NCBI GenBank assembly: GCA_963682005.1
Contig: OY820914.1
Span: 3,534,001 to 3,598,000, forward strand
Length of the DNA: 64,000 nucleotides
Direction of reading: 5' to 3'
From: CAIYUC01 sp963682005
Lineage (GTDB): Bacteria; Bacteroidota; Bacteroidia; Bacteroidales; FEN-979
Below the pieces are notes generated by a model, which made no database searches, had not been told where the DNA came from, and saw only the letters and a program-made list of their open reading frames with translations. The position numbers and the translations under genes are program-made. Positions 7,274 through 16,179 of this stretch are shown here, piece by piece. Position 1 is the stretch's first letter. Each line of letters begins with the position of its first letter.

Positions 7274-9451
7274 ATGGTCAAGGAAGACGGCAGTTCATCT
7301 GCAAAACTTACAGAACTGATTATTTATGGAACAGATGCCGTGCATAACCTGAAGGGCAAACCCCAATATATTAATGACCAGACAGGTATAACATCTAATA
7401 CTAAATTCGATTTCAAGGGGAACCTGATTACCATGATCAAATCATTTTCAACGATATATAATGCGACCATCGATTGGAATCTCCCGAGTGCAAGCCCAAT
7501 TGAAACTTTCGAATCCGATTTTGAATATGATGCGATGAACCGCTTGATCCGCCATACCAAACCTGATTTGACAATCGAAGAATACTCCTTTAATAAAGCA
7601 GGTCTATTAGAAACGATCAGTGTTCAAATCAGGGGGAATTCTCAACCGTATGACTTCATAACCGGCATTAATTACAACGAAAAAGGCCAGCGTACGGATG
7701 TTTATTTCGGCAACGGATCAAAAACCAGGTACAATTACGATGAACATACCTTCCGGCTGACCCGGTTACTGACAACCCGTAACACGGGCGCTGATATCCT
7801 CCAGGATTTGAACTACACCTATGATCCCGAAGGAAATATCGTTCAGGTAACCGACAATGCCCAGCAGATCTTCTTTTTTCATAATTCAGTGATTGAACCT
7901 GTAGGATTGTATGAATATGATCCCTTATACAGGCTGATAAGCGCCCGGGGGCGGGAACTGGCCAACTTACAGATGCCTTCCTGTGCAGATTTTGCGAACA
8001 ACATGCCTGTACCGAACAACAACGATAATGCCTTGCAGAATTACCGGCAGGTGTATGAATACGATGAGCTCGGCAACATCCTGGTGATGAGCTCCGACAA
8101 CTGGAGGCGCCCATATTTTTACGAGGAAGGGAACAACCGGCTGGTGAAACATGATGAAGAACAAACGCTGCCTGATTACACCTGGGACGCCCACGGAAAT
8201 ATGCTAACTATGCCCGGGTTAACCGAAATGAAGTGGGATTACGAGGGAAGGCTGATAAAGAGTGTTAAAGGCGATAACCCCACCTATTACCGCTATGATA
8301 TCTCCGGCAACAGGACACGGAAGGTTACAGTAAAAACAGGAGGTATTATCGAAGAGAGGCTTTACCTGAAAGGTTATGAGGTATTTCGAAAATATATATC
8401 TACCCATATCGATTTTGAGCGGCAGACCCTGCATATAAATGATGATAATAAACGAATTGCTCTTGTGGAAACTAAAACAATCGAAAACGAATCCGGCATC
8501 GAGCATCCAGTATCCAGTATCCGTTATCAGTATGATAACCATCTTGGCTCAGCCTGCCTTGAACTCGATGCATCTGCCAATATCATTTCGTACGAAGAAT
8601 ACCATCCGTTCGGAACAACTTCTTACCGAAGCGGCCGAACAGAAACCGAAGTTTCATTGAAACGTTATAAATACGTCGGCAAAGAGCGCGATGAAGAAAC
8701 CGGGCTTTATTACTATGGCGCCAGGTATTACGCGGCATGGATAGGAAGGTTTGTGAGTGTGGATCCGTTGCAGCACAAGTATCCTCATTATACACCCTAT
8801 CAATATGCGGGGAATAAACCGATTAGTTTTATTGATTTGGATGGGAAAGAGGAAAAAAAGATAGAGATCGATAATGGCTCAATTTCAATGAAAGAAACTA
8901 TTGAGAAGGGAAGGCAAGGTAGTCCAACATTTAAACATCTTCTTGATATCAAGGGTATTAATTCAAATAACTATTCTACAATTTTATCATTTGGAGATAA
9001 TACTGAAACAACCTTTCCGGAATCAGCCTTAACTGGAAAAATTACGATTACGAGAGGGAATGATATTAATTCCCAAATAATTAAATTAACACACGAATTA
9101 ACAAATAGCATTAATTATCTAACGTTTTATAAAGCAAAAACAAATGTTGAAACTATGGTCATTACACCAAGAAAATATGCAGAAATTTTAGAATCTGTAG
9201 AATTACGTGGTGCTGTGAATCAAATAGTTGTCCGTTCTGAACTTGGTTTTAAATATTCACACGATTCAAAAGATGCAGAAAGATTAAATAAGATTATAGA
9301 CCTTTATTCTCATAATAACATTACAAAAAAAGACATATTCAAATTTCTTTCTCCAAGTGCTGGATATAGTAAAGAGTATATAAAACAAGGCAAGGACCTT
9401 AGGGAAAATTATAAAATAAAACATCCAAATATTAAAGATAAAAGACCTTGA
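7274..9451 (+). CDS. Rhs-family polymorphic toxin, 5'-truncated, with C-terminal toxin CT1
   Basis: This is a 725-residue ORF made of YD/RHS repeats (YDYDEHTFRLTRLL-like units, GNILVMSSDN, YRYDISGNRTRKV). It ends in a complete Rhs-associated core (PFGTTSYRSGRTETEV, KERDEETGLYYYGARYY, GRFVSVDPL, YQYAGNKPI..IDLDG; core end near 8844). A variable, AT-rich C-terminal region follows (8845-9451, about 200 residues) with the zincin-like motif KLTHELTNS, in which the second zinc histidine would be Asn. There is no signal peptide or N-terminal Rhs domain. The same frame stays open upstream to about 7228 (YNVIQRPTNT), just beyond the MITE, so the 5' end has been lost. Whether it is expressed is unknown. 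The small secreted gene that follows is the likely immunity partner. Confidence 0.85.
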   Translation: MVKEDGSSSAKLTELIIYGTDAVHNLKGKPQYINDQTGITSNTKFDFKGNLITMIKSFSTIYNATIDWNLPSASPIETFESDFEYDAMNRLIRHTKPDLTIEEYSFNKAGLLETISVQIRGNSQPYDFITGINYNEKGQRTDVYFGNGSKTRYNYDEHTFRLTRLLTTRNTGADILQDLNYTYDPEGNIVQVTDNAQQIFFFHNSVIEPVGLYEYDPLYRLISARGRELANLQMPSCADFANNMPVPNNNDNALQNYRQVYEYDELGNILVMSSDNWRRPYFYEEGNNRLVKHDEEQTLPDYTWDAHGNMLTMPGLTEMKWDYEGRLIKSVKGDNPTYYRYDISGNRTRKVTVKTGGIIEERLYLKGYEVFRKYISTHIDFERQTLHINDDNKRIALVETKTIENESGIEHPVSSIRYQYDNHLGSACLELDASANIISYEEYHPFGTTSYRSGRTETEVSLKRYKYVGKERDEETGLYYYGARYYAAWIGRFVSVDPLQHKYPHYTPYQYAGNKPISFIDLDGKEEKKIEIDNGSISMKETIEKGRQGSPTFKHLLDIKGINSNNYSTILSFGDNTETTFPESALTGKITITRGNDINSQIIKLTHELTNSINYLTFYKAKTNVETMVITPRKYAEILESVELRGAVNQIVVRSELGFKYSHDSKDAERLNKIIDLYSHNNITKKDIFKFLSPSAGYSKEYIKQGKDLRENYKIKHPNIKDKRP

Positions 9452-9453
9452 AC

Positions 9454-9882
9454 ATGAGAAAAAGACTAGTGTTTATCATTTTTTTACTTATTATGTGTGC
9501 CATCTCGTCTTACAATCAAAATGTGACTTTGAAATCGATCGAAGACACTAATATCCTCTGGATAAGCAACGATAAACTAGAGTATTATACAGTAATGAGA
9601 TCGTGCGATACATGTATCCCAATAAGAACTTTGGCTGGTCTATTTGTGGAGGTTAATATTACTGAAAAACAAAAATTTCTTTTAAAACGTGTTACATATA
9701 ATCAATGGCTTTCACTTTTAAATGATGACAAAACTGATTGGGCTGCAAATATTTTATTATATTATATGTATAATAAAGATGCTATATCACTTGCCGATGA
9801 TAAGAAAACCTGGTTATTATACTTTAAGAATAAGGATATTGAGTATTGGAGAAGGTTTTTACAAAATAGAATACAAAATTGA
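9454..9882 (+). CDS. putative secreted immunity protein for Rhs CT1
   Basis: This is a 142-residue protein starting at the ATG two bases after the CT1 stop, so the two are translationally coupled. The N-terminus MRKRLVFIIFLLIMCAISSY is a typical Sec signal peptide. The mature part has a CDTC pair and many aromatic residues, with no family I recognise. Position immediately behind an Rhs toxin tail, small size and AT-rich composition unlike the flanking core are the usual marks of an immunity gene. The signal peptide implies protection in the periplasm, hence an enzyme acting outside the cytoplasm. The function is inferred from context only. Confidence 0.65.
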   Translation: MRKRLVFIIFLLIMCAISSYNQNVTLKSIEDTNILWISNDKLEYYTVMRSCDTCIPIRTLAGLFVEVNITEKQKFLLKRVTYNQWLSLLNDDKTDWAANILLYYMYNKDAISLADDKKTWLLYFKNKDIEYWRRFLQNRIQN

Positions 9883-9912
9883 CCTTAAAAAAAGTAGGAA
9901 ATAGGTTGTCAA

Positions 9913-10078
9913 AAAATATCAATCGCATCTACATAAAATTTATTTTCGTTCTTTGAAATCCTTGGTATAACTGTTTGGAGAAGATTTTTCCTCCGTGACG
10001 AATTGAATTGATTTCAAAGTTTAATCAACGCATGAAGAAATCCCCCCCCCCATTTGGGGAAAAGCCAGGTAAGGGGCC
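9913..10078. repeat. Rhs-orphan leader repeat, copy A
   Basis: About 165 bp closely matching 19077-19241. Shared segments include ttcgttctttgaaatccttgg, cgtgacgaattgaattg and atttcaaagtttaatcaac. It ends in a short C-run/ggggaaaagccag/aaggggcc stretch that abuts the first codon of an orphan Rhs core fragment in both copies. No ORF is supported in it. Confidence 0.8.
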
Positions 10079-11005
10079 GAAGAATATCACCCGTTTGGTA
10101 CAACATCGTACTTAAGCGGTCGAACCGAAACCGAGGTTTCCCTGAAGAGATACAAGTATGTTGGCAAAGAACGGGATGAAGAAAGCGGCCTATACTACTA
10201 CGGCGCCCGATATTACGCGGCATGGATAGGTAGATGGATCTCATGTGAACCTTTATTGACAAATATTTTATCCTATCAATCATTGAATTCAAAAGAACAA
10301 ACAAAAAAGTTTGAGAAATTGTGTAAAATTTCCCCTTATAATTATTGTGCGTGTAATTCAATATCATACGTTGATTTTGATGGAAATGAATGGGATTGGA
10401 GTGGAATAACAAAGAATCAACGCCAAGTAATAGAAAAGAATCTTATTTTATTGGCGGAAAATAATCCATTATTTAAAGAAATGTATACTGTACTATCTAA
10501 CTCTGAAAATAAATATAAATTATCAATTGGGAAAACTGAAAAAAATTTACCTGGCCAATTTGTCATTAATGAAAAATTTGGTGGAGGAACAATAGTATTT
10601 AGGGACATAAAACAAAGCGTTAATTCCTATACAATTTTTGAAGAAGTATTTCATGCATATCAGCAAGAAAATAAAAGTTTGTATCGAAAGGATCGACCAT
10701 TTAATCGAGAGTTTGAAGCCAAGATTGCAGTAACTTTAATTGGTAGTCCTGGTGGAGGTATTGGTGAAATCCCTGGTGCTGTTGAAATGCAGAAATTTAT
10801 ACAATCTGAATATGATTTTCAAACACCAACATTTAAAGATGTCATGAGTAAAAAATTCTTAATAAAATATTTGCAGGAAGCTGCGAATTTCGGGCAATAT
10901 TATGAGAAATACCTTGATTCTGATACGCATTATAAAGAGAAAACTGTTCAAAGTCCTAAATCAATTGAAAGATTAATTAAAGATTCTGAAAGGAATAATA
11001 AATAA
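10079..11005 (+). pseudogene. orphan Rhs core tail with C-terminal toxin CT2
   Basis: This open frame of 308 codons begins at the Rhs core segment EEYHPFGTTSYLSGRTETEV and continues through KERDEESGLYYYGARYY and AAWIGRWISCEP. It then diverges into its own core end (ISPYNYCACNSISYVDFDG) and an AT-rich toxin tail. The tail contains FEEVFHAYQ, which aligns with zincin motifs of the form FHExxHAYQ but with Glu in place of the first His. An in-frame stop lies two codons upstream and there is no ATG; the first usable start is a TTG at 10256. It is therefore a displaced 'orphan' module, silent unless recombined onto a full Rhs gene. The secreted protein at 11014 is its likely immunity partner. Confidence 0.78.
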
Positions 11006-11013
11006 TATTTTAT

Positions 11014-11415
11014 ATGAAGATTTTATTGGTAAATATTTGGTTATTGGCTTGCATCAATTTTAACGGGTTTGCTCAGTACTTGGGATATAATGAGAATTGT
11101 ATCCAGATTCAAAGGGATACTCTGAAAAAAATTCTAAAGAGCAATATAGGTGACAAAAAGTATAACTCATTTTTAATTAATGGTAAGTTAGATATCTATA
11201 TTGAAATCGATTCAACTGGAATAGTAAAGTATTTAAAAATAATAAAATTTAAATTCTTAAATAAAAATGACATTGAGCATATTAAAGATCAATTATTAAT
11301 GAAATCAAAATTTTGCATTTGCCATGATACATATGAAGCAAGGAATATTTCTAAAAAGGAATTATTTGCTGAACCTAAGAATGGATTAATATTCTATAGA
11401 ATTAATATTCCCTAA
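11014..11415 (+). CDS. putative secreted immunity protein for Rhs CT2
   Basis: This 133-residue protein starts eight bases after the CT2 stop. It has a signal peptide (MKILLVNIWLLACINFNGFA) and an AT-rich coding sequence. The mature part has three cysteines, including the CICHD segment. CxxCH could bind haem, but it is CICH here inside an unrelated small protein, so haem attachment is doubtful. The sequence around IEIDSTGIVKYLKI looks like the conserved strand-helix of TonB-C/'energy transducer'-like immunity proteins, which is only a weak resemblance. Role assigned from its position after an Rhs toxin tail. Confidence 0.6.
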   Translation: MKILLVNIWLLACINFNGFAQYLGYNENCIQIQRDTLKKILKSNIGDKKYNSFLINGKLDIYIEIDSTGIVKYLKIIKFKFLNKNDIEHIKDQLLMKSKFCICHDTYEARNISKKELFAEPKNGLIFYRINIP

Positions 11416-11460
11416 CCAGAACAAGCAAGAACTAAACGATGAACATTTTACTTTTAGAAC

Positions 11461-13566
11461 TTGTACAAAGGTCCATGTTTCAAACGAAATTTAATTACCA
11501 TGATCAAATCATTTTCAACGGTATATAATGCGACCATCGATTGGAATCTCCCGAGTGCAAGCCCAATTGAAACTTTCGAATCCGATTTTGAATATGATGC
11601 GATGAACCGCTTGATCCGCCATACCAAACCTGATTTGACAATCGAAGAATACTCCTTTAATAAAGCAGGTCTATTAGAAACGATCAGTGTTCAAATCAGG
11701 GGGAATTCTCAACCGTATGACTTCATAACCGGCATTAATTACAACGAAAAAGGCCAGCGAACGGATGTTTATTTCGGCAACGGATCAAAAACCAGGTACG
11801 ATTATGATGAGCATACCTTCCGGCTGACCCGGTTACTGACAACACGCAACACGGGTGCGGATATCCTTCAGGATCTGAACTACACGTATGATCCCGAAGG
11901 GAACATCGTACAGGTTACAGATAATGCACAGCAGACCCTTTATTTCAGAAATACGGAAATCATGCCGGAGGGTTTGTATGAGTATGATCCCCTGTACAGG
12001 CTGATAAGCGCCCGGGGGCGGGAACTGGCCAACTTACAGATGCCTTCGGGTGCAGATTTTGCGAACAACATGCCTGTACCGAACAACAACGATAATGCCT
12101 TGCAGAATTACCGGCAGGTGTATGAATACGATGAGCTCGGCAACATCCTGGTGATGAGCTCCGACAACTGGAGGCGCCCATATTTTTACGAGGAAGGGAA
12201 CAACCGGCTGGTGAAGCATGATGAAGAACAAACGCTGCCTGATTACACCTGGGACGCCCATGGAAACATGCTTACCATGCCCGGGTTGACCGAAATGAAG
12301 TGGGATTACGAGGGCAGGCTGATAAAGAGTGTTAAAGGCGATAACCCCACCTATTACCGCTATGACCTGTCAGGGAACCGGATACGGAAGGTTACGGTAA
12401 AAACAGGTGGTATCATCGAGGAAAGACTATACTTAGAAGGTTATGAAGTATTTCGCAAACATATATCCAATCACATCGATTTTGAGCGGCAGACCCTTCA
12501 CATCGACGATGATAAGAAAAGAATTGCCCTGGTTGAAACCAAAACGATAGAAAACGAATCCAGCATCGAGCATCCAGTATCTAGTATCCGGTATCAGTAT
12601 GACAATCACCTTGGCTCAGCCTGCCTTGAACTCGATGCATCTGCCAATATCATTTCGTACGAAGAATACCATCCGTTCGGAACAACTTCTTACCGAAGCG
12701 GCCGAACAGAAACCGAAGTTTCATTAAAACGTTATAAATACGTAGGTAAAGAGCGCGACGAAGAAACCGGGTTGTATTACTACGGGGCCAGGTATTACGC
12801 GGCATGGATCGGGCGGTTTGTGAGTGTGGATCTGTTGCAGGACAAATATCCTCATTACACTCCATACCAATATGCCAGTAATAAGCCAATTATTGCAATT
12901 GATTTGGATGGACTTGAGGCAGCAATTGCGATATTTGGAGCAGGAATTCATTTTCAAGAAAGACACGAGTCAACCTTTAGACAAGAAGCGGAAAAAGAGA
13001 AAAAATTAAATATTGTATCAGAAATTTATCCAGCTCATGCAGGTAAAGAATTGATTAAGACGCTAACTAATGTTTCAAAAGATGAAAATATTGACTTTCT
13101 ATCAATACATAGTCATGCTTCAAGTAGGGGCATTATCCTTGATACTGGTCAATATGGGAAAGAGGTAATAGGAGATGTCAAATGGAAAAACTGGTCAGTG
13201 ACAAAACTAGATGATATATTTAAAAATAAGGATATTAAATTTTCTGAAAATGCTCTTTTAGTCATAGCAGGCTGTAATGCGGGAGGAATCCCGAATGATA
13301 AGGATCAAAAATACTATTCAGTGGCTCAAGATATCACAATGCGTTATGGAATAACTGCCATTGGTTCAGTTGGAGGAACTCGACCTGTTGATGAAATAAG
13401 AATATCTGACTATCATTACGTTTTATACTTTAAAGGAGAAAAAAATGAGTTACGGCATATGAATTTGGGAAAGAAATTAGATCAAAATGCTATAGATCGG
13501 GCAAAATCAATTGTTAACCCTATAAAAAAAATGGAAAATGTTCCAACTCCTTTAGAAATCAAATAA
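11461..13566 (+). CDS. Rhs-family polymorphic toxin, 5'-truncated duplicate, with caspase-like C-terminal toxin CT3
   Basis: Nucleotides 11494-12911 repeat 7427-8844 at a constant offset of 4,067 bases, so the Rhs core is duplicated with no net length change. The only possible starts (a TTG at 11461) precede the repeat by a few codons, and there is no signal peptide or N-terminal domain. After the core end (YQYASNKPIIAIDLDG) comes a new tail of about 217 residues. It contains DFLSIHSHASSRGI and LLVIAGCNAGG, the His and Cys motifs and spacing expected of caspase-like (clan CD/CHAT) cysteine peptidases. A protease toxin is therefore likely. An AT-rich secreted immunity candidate follows at 13586. 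Expression without an N-terminus is uncertain. Confidence 0.83.
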   Translation: MYKGPCFKRNLITMIKSFSTVYNATIDWNLPSASPIETFESDFEYDAMNRLIRHTKPDLTIEEYSFNKAGLLETISVQIRGNSQPYDFITGINYNEKGQRTDVYFGNGSKTRYDYDEHTFRLTRLLTTRNTGADILQDLNYTYDPEGNIVQVTDNAQQTLYFRNTEIMPEGLYEYDPLYRLISARGRELANLQMPSGADFANNMPVPNNNDNALQNYRQVYEYDELGNILVMSSDNWRRPYFYEEGNNRLVKHDEEQTLPDYTWDAHGNMLTMPGLTEMKWDYEGRLIKSVKGDNPTYYRYDLSGNRIRKVTVKTGGIIEERLYLEGYEVFRKHISNHIDFERQTLHIDDDKKRIALVETKTIENESSIEHPVSSIRYQYDNHLGSACLELDASANIISYEEYHPFGTTSYRSGRTETEVSLKRYKYVGKERDEETGLYYYGARYYAAWIGRFVSVDLLQDKYPHYTPYQYASNKPIIAIDLDGLEAAIAIFGAGIHFQERHESTFRQEAEKEKKLNIVSEIYPAHAGKELIKTLTNVSKDENIDFLSIHSHASSRGIILDTGQYGKEVIGDVKWKNWSVTKLDDIFKNKDIKFSENALLVIAGCNAGGIPNDKDQKYYSVAQDITMRYGITAIGSVGGTRPVDEIRISDYHYVLYFKGEKNELRHMNLGKKLDQNAIDRAKSIVNPIKKMENVPTPLEIK

Positions 13567-13585
13567 CATTTTAACCTAAAACATA

Positions 13586-14155
13586 ATGAATAAAAAGTAT
13601 TTTTTTATTCTATTCATTATTCTAAATTCAACCTTTAATGGGTTGTCGCAAAAATTTACAATAATTTATGATTCTTGCCATACGGCTATTGAAACAATTT
13701 GTTACGATACGATGCAATGGCAATGGAATGATAAAGGCAATACTACTCATATTAAATATTATCCAATAAATGCGGATATATCCTTCTCGATGAAACCAGA
13801 TTTGCCAGATATTACTTCCAAACTAAATAGTTGTTTTTTTAATAAATGCAAGCATTCTTACACACTACTACTCACAAACATTAGTCTGAGTTATGAAATT
13901 AGGTTGCAAATTATTATTCGAAAGAATAAGTATAAGAGCAAATTGTTTTTTTATTACGAACTATTTCCTCATGAAAAGAAATTCCACGTTACTTCTTGTA
14001 TTCTGAAATTGAATAGAGAATTCTATAAAATTGGAGACGTTGTTTGGGGCTACGTAAAACTTGAATTTCAGGGTAGTTTGCCCGATTTGGAGACTGGGCG
14101 GGGAAGGAGTGTAGAAGGGTTTCTTATAGGAAATTTTAGTGCCAGGGTTGAATAA
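13586..14155 (+). CDS. putative secreted immunity protein for Rhs CT3
   Basis: This is a 189-residue protein beginning 19 bases after the CT3 stop, with the signal peptide MNKKYFFILFIILNSTFNGL. The mature region has five cysteines (DSCH, TICYD, NSCF, NKCKH, TSCIL) and no family I recognise. The last ~25 residues (LPDLETGRGRSVEGFL...) come from GC-richer DNA than the rest and look as if a recombination junction has replaced the original end. Placement directly behind a caspase-like Rhs tail supports an immunity role, for example a periplasmic peptidase inhibitor. This is inference. Confidence 0.6.
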   Translation: MNKKYFFILFIILNSTFNGLSQKFTIIYDSCHTAIETICYDTMQWQWNDKGNTTHIKYYPINADISFSMKPDLPDITSKLNSCFFNKCKHSYTLLLTNISLSYEIRLQIIIRKNKYKSKLFFYYELFPHEKKFHVTSCILKLNREFYKIGDVVWGYVKLEFQGSLPDLETGRGRSVEGFLIGNFSARVE

Positions 14156-14315
14156 ACTAAAGGATTACCATAATCATTAGTGTATTAACTATTAAACGAA
14201 AATCCTTCACATTGCTATATAGGTATAAAGGTATCAACTGATTGGGATTTTGTTCTTTGAAATTTTGCAAAATTTATTCTCGCATCGTAACATATTGTTA
14301 TACTAAAGGATCAGA

Positions 14316-15313
14316 ATGAGTTACAATCTATCCTTACCCATGTGGGGAAGGGGCGGGGAAAGGGCTGAAGAATACCACTCGTTTGGCACTTCCTCTTACC
14401 GAAGCGGCCGAACCGAAACCGAAGTTTCATCAAAACGATACAAATATGTGGGTAAAGAACGGGATGAAGAAAGCGGCCTCTATTACTACGGCGCCTGATA
14501 TTATGCCGCATGGATTGCGAGGTTTGTGAGCGTGGACCCGTTGCAGCATAAGTACCCTCACTATACACCGTATCAATATGCGGGGAATAAGCCGGTTAGT
14601 TATATTGATTTGGATGGAATGGAAGAAAATAAAATAATTGAAAATAGAATAAATTTTCTTGAGAAAGGTGCAAAAGAGGATTTTGATAAAGCGATGAAAG
14701 AGAATGCTTTTAAATCTAAAATTGAAGAAATTAAAAAAAGCAAATATAAGGATGAGACGGGAAAAGTACATGATGTGATTGTTAATTTTACAACTAACTT
14801 AGAAATTATTAAACCATTAATTAATACAAATCAACTTGAAAAAATTGGCGGTACTATTGCTTCTTCTGGAATAAACAATAATGGGGAAATGGTCGCTTAT
14901 GTATATTGGGATAAAGCCCAAACTAAAGCACTTGGGCTAGCGGAATATTTGAAGAAGCGTATCACTTAGCTGATGCTTTAATAGGAGACGAAATGAAATT
15001 TGCTAAGTCAACTGGTTCACAAGGGAAATGGGGATTAGCTAATTATGAAATTAGTGATGAAATTCGAGCAAAGAAATGGGTTGCTAATACGATCACACGT
15101 ATAGATGATACATATAAAAGCAGTGCTGGATTTAAATTCACTACTCATTATGGGTATATTAAGAATAATAAACTCAATGAGGATGGAATTAGATCATTTT
15201 TAACCAATGAAGTAATTGAGTCAAGAGACGATCGTTTTGAAAAAATGAATCAAATAGATGCTAAAATTAATTATGAAAAGAGAACAATATTAGGAAGTGG
15301 TGGGTATAAGTAA
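14316..15313 (+). pseudogene. orphan Rhs core tail with C-terminal toxin CT4, broken by a stop and a frameshift
   Basis: From an ATG at 14316 the frame enters the Rhs core at EEYHSFGTSSYRSGRTETEV (14367) and reaches LYYYGA. The next codon is TGA at 14497-14499, where the other copies have CGA or AGG (Arg). The core continues in the same frame (YYAAWIARFVSVDPLQ, YQYAGNKPVSYIDLDG) into a toxin tail. That tail shifts frame near 14940: the second part (GIFEEAYHLADALIGDEM ... ILGSGGYK) is in another frame and stops at 15313. The motif FEEAYH echoes FEEVFH of CT2. Two lesions make this a decayed cassette, although its putative immunity gene is intact. Confidence 0.8.
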
Positions 15314-15346
15314 TTACAAAAGGCCAATAATTAGATAAATAACATT

Positions 15347-15865
15347 ATGCATAAATTCAAAATTCTTCTGTTACTACAAATGATAAGCATTTTAACCTTT
15401 GGGCAGAAGGTTCAAATATCGTCAATAGATGATTCACTCAACATCAATCACCTTGATCAAAATGGAAAGAAAACAGGTGTTTGGATTGAAGGATCCGTAT
15501 CAAATTTTAGAAATATTGAGAAACACGCTAAGATTATTAGTAAATATTATGAAAATAAAAGGGAGGGAATTAGAATATATATATACAAATCGCATGTTAT
15601 CGGTATTGAAAATTATACAAATGATTCACTGAATGGAATGTTTGTTATTTTAAATACAAAAGGTATAATAACTAGGGTATTAAACTTTAGAGATAATCTT
15701 TTAAATGGAACAGGATATTTTTTTTCAAAAAAAGGAGAATTAATTGTTACCTGTGAATATGAGAATGGGGATCTAATATCAGTTAGATACAAGAATTTGA
15801 AAGAAAAGAAGAATATATTACCAGATGAATTATTGAAAACACCATTCATATTAATCAATGATTGA
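15347..15865 (+). CDS. putative secreted immunity protein for Rhs CT4, MORN-like
   Basis: This is a 172-residue intact protein with the signal peptide MHKFKILLLLQMISILTFGQ. The body has repeats of the type NGKKTGVWIEG, NKREGIRIYIY, NDSLNGMFVIL and NLLNGTGYFFSKKGELI, which resemble MORN/YwqK-type repeats often found in proteins annotated as antitoxins. It lies 33 bases after the decayed CT4 toxin frame. Persistence of an intact immunity gene behind a dead toxin is expected if it still protects against siblings carrying the live toxin. Role inferred from repeat type and position. Confidence 0.65.
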   Translation: MHKFKILLLLQMISILTFGQKVQISSIDDSLNINHLDQNGKKTGVWIEGSVSNFRNIEKHAKIISKYYENKREGIRIYIYKSHVIGIENYTNDSLNGMFVILNTKGIITRVLNFRDNLLNGTGYFFSKKGELIVTCEYENGDLISVRYKNLKEKKNILPDELLKTPFILIND

Positions 15866-16179
15866 TTTGCCCAATTATCGCAATAAAAATTGTTAAAACG
15901 TACATGTTATTAGATTATCAGCATTATAACCTCCTAATGCATTGCATTAGAAAGATGAAATCAAGCTTAATTGTTTTTATTCTGAAAGATACGAGGATTA
16001 AGCATTTTACCCATTTTTTAATAGATACTAATGAATTTATTGGGATAATACCTCTGATAATATGACAACAATAAGTCCACCCTTTCCAATGAGAGTAAAG
16101 ACATGGGTAGGGAATAATAGTATTCTCCCTTCATGTGCTTAAGATAGTACGATTAACAGATGAGAGAAAATTCAATTAT
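15866..16179. other. AT-rich gap between immunity gene and IS1380 element
   Basis: These 314 bases hold a 67-residue ORF (15862-16065) with no recognisable features, plus an A/T-rich stretch. No gene is supported. It is probably residue of an earlier cassette or IS insertion. Confidence 0.5.

Noticed and set aside
7668..8194. long antisense ORFs over the Rhs cores (also 11960-12261)
   Set aside because: Repeated in both core copies, with compositions typical of shadow frames. The plus-strand Rhs reading is secure.
11090..11345. haem c motif (CICH) in the CT2 immunity protein
   Set aside because: The surrounding sequence is not cytochrome-like; CxxCH can occur by chance in a cysteine-bearing secreted protein.
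15862..16065. 67-residue ORF overlapping the end of the CT4 immunity gene
   Set aside because: AT-rich, no motif or signal peptide. It could be a relic of a cassette, but there is no support for a gene.
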